From assembly GCA_014529385.2 (NCBI GenBank), contig CM043963.1, positions 108,382,412-108,446,411 of the forward strand: a stretch of 64,000 nucleotides of DNA. Reading direction: 5' to 3'. A program made the translations under genes and the position numbers. Position 1 is the stretch's first letter, and each line of letters begins with the position of its first letter. This stretch comes from Adiantum capillus-veneris (lineage: Eukaryota > Streptophyta > Polypodiopsida > Polypodiales > Pteridaceae). Positions 62,947 through 64,000 of this stretch are shown piece by piece. The notes beneath the pieces were generated by a model. That model had not been told where the DNA came from and did not search any database. It worked only from the letters and a program-made list of their open reading frames with translations.

Positions 62947-64000
62947 TGCCCCCCTTCTTGATGTAGATTCCGTCCTCGGAAGCTATTGAGTTGCACCGCG
63001 TTCGTCGAGGTGGAAGAGCATTTGAGATGAATGTCCTTAGCCTTCTTCAGTCACTGCAAAATCAAACAACATTGGCACAATAATTGAATTCTCATAAACA
63101 ATTAAAAAGCATATGCAGTTTTAGGCAGACAAATTGATTGGTAATAGAATCTTAAACCATTTGTCAGCAATAAACATTAAATTGCAATATAATCAAATGC
63201 ATAAACAGATGTAAAGGTAAAAATTAAACAAGTATGGGGTCGCTAATTTAACGATCGAAAGACACTAGAGATCGACTATTAATACCATGGGTAAGCTTCT
63301 TAATTTTCTCTGGTCAATTAAGTGGTTTAATCACGAGAGCCAATTATTTCATGTTCGAGGGCTGACTAGAGGCTATACCTAGAAGACCTTGTAGTTAAGC
63401 TATGATAAAAGGAATTTCTCATGAAATCATCCCTTGACTGATTACCTTTTCTTTGACCCCCCAAAGTCTTTTCATAGTGATTCAATTTTGATGTGTGTGC
63501 TTATTTTGTATGCCTTGGGTTTTTTGCTTTTCAAGGAAAAGCGCCCACACTGGGAACCTCTAAGGCTCTAGTACCATAGGCGATACATGTGAGTGAAGTA
63601 CCAAATCAAGCTGAGATTTCTCTCCCAGCTTAAGATTTTACATTGTTCGTTTTCAGCATTTTAATTTTGTAACTTTGGGGGGTCGTATAACATTGTTACC
63701 CTCCCCCGGCTCATCACACTAGTAAACTCCCTTTATAATGCTTAAGCTAAAGGTCAGTAGGGACTAAGCCCAGTAGAAAGCCCTAGTACATTTCACACAA
63801 TGCTGCCTAAATTGGATTAAGAACCTAAGTAACCATTAATTATTAGGAAGGCATTCCCCATGGTGTTAAGAGAAGATCTCTAACGCCTAGCTTGGTCAAA
63901 CTAGCTTAGTCGGACTGCTTGATTTTTAAGCCTAGACAAGTGATTATGACAAAAATTACATTGAATTAAATGTTTGATACTAAGCAAATGTGTTGAATAT
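62947..64000 (-). mobile_element. 3' internal end of chromovirus-like element, minus copy
   Basis: Minus strand: TTCCGAGGACGGAATCTACATC, then the purine run AAGAAGGGGGGCA before the LTR. The sequence to 64000 includes the part (about 63010-63790) missing from the plus copy. No coding frame is recognised, and the element runs out of the window. Confidence 0.5.

Overview
The window is nuclear DNA of a land plant. It holds one clear host gene: twelve GT-AG exons encoding a three-RRM RNA-binding protein whose motifs and C-terminal RYRPY read like the plant RBP-P/hnRNP type. Almost everything else is transposable elements. The species cannot be fixed from the sequence.

Layout. 1-24.2 kb, minus strand: an old Ty3/gypsy element (element 1: gag, PR, RT, RNase H, IN and a second protease-like domain after IN) is split by a younger 15.0-kb gypsy element (element 2, 7927-22954, TSD TGGCT). 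An LTR followed directly by a primer-binding site at the left edge shows that another internal region begins there. 24.2-27.05 kb: copia and gag debris. 27054-45369, plus strand: an 18.3-kb gypsy element (element 3) with 941/936-bp LTRs, a tRNA-Asp-type PBS, a PPT and TSD CCGTA. 45.4-48.5 kb: chromovirus 3' end with its LTR, microsatellites, poly-C, and a tRNA-derived SINE. 51.8-55.5 kb, minus: the RNA-binding protein gene. 55.9-56.9 kb: chromodomain remnant. 57.6-62.4 kb: two copia copies in opposite orientation, each with a different internal deletion. 62.4-64 kb: an inverted second copy of the chromovirus 3' end.

The most unusual content is in elements 2 and 3. Both share a layout beyond normal gypsy coding: (i) a retropepsin-like domain downstream of integrase in addition to the normal one (also in element 1); (ii) a conserved extra 3' coding region, about 1,090 codons in element 3, made of a folded domain followed by a long coiled-coil protein with a conserved C-terminal domain; (iii) two clusters of a family-specific 22-24 bp palindrome, one in the 5' leader and one between pol and the extra ORF. 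The palindromes differ between the families but share a CGCG centre and a preferred spacing near 285 bp. Their cores also recur in each family's LTRs. A TATA-like motif shared by both families lies just after pol and could drive the extra ORFs. Together this suggests an element-encoded accessory protein plus cognate palindromic sites, working at the DNA level (promoter or silencing control) or at the RNA level (dimerisation or packaging). Element 2 has lost RT, RNase H and IN in one clean deletion yet keeps these modules, as expected of a non-autonomous partner.
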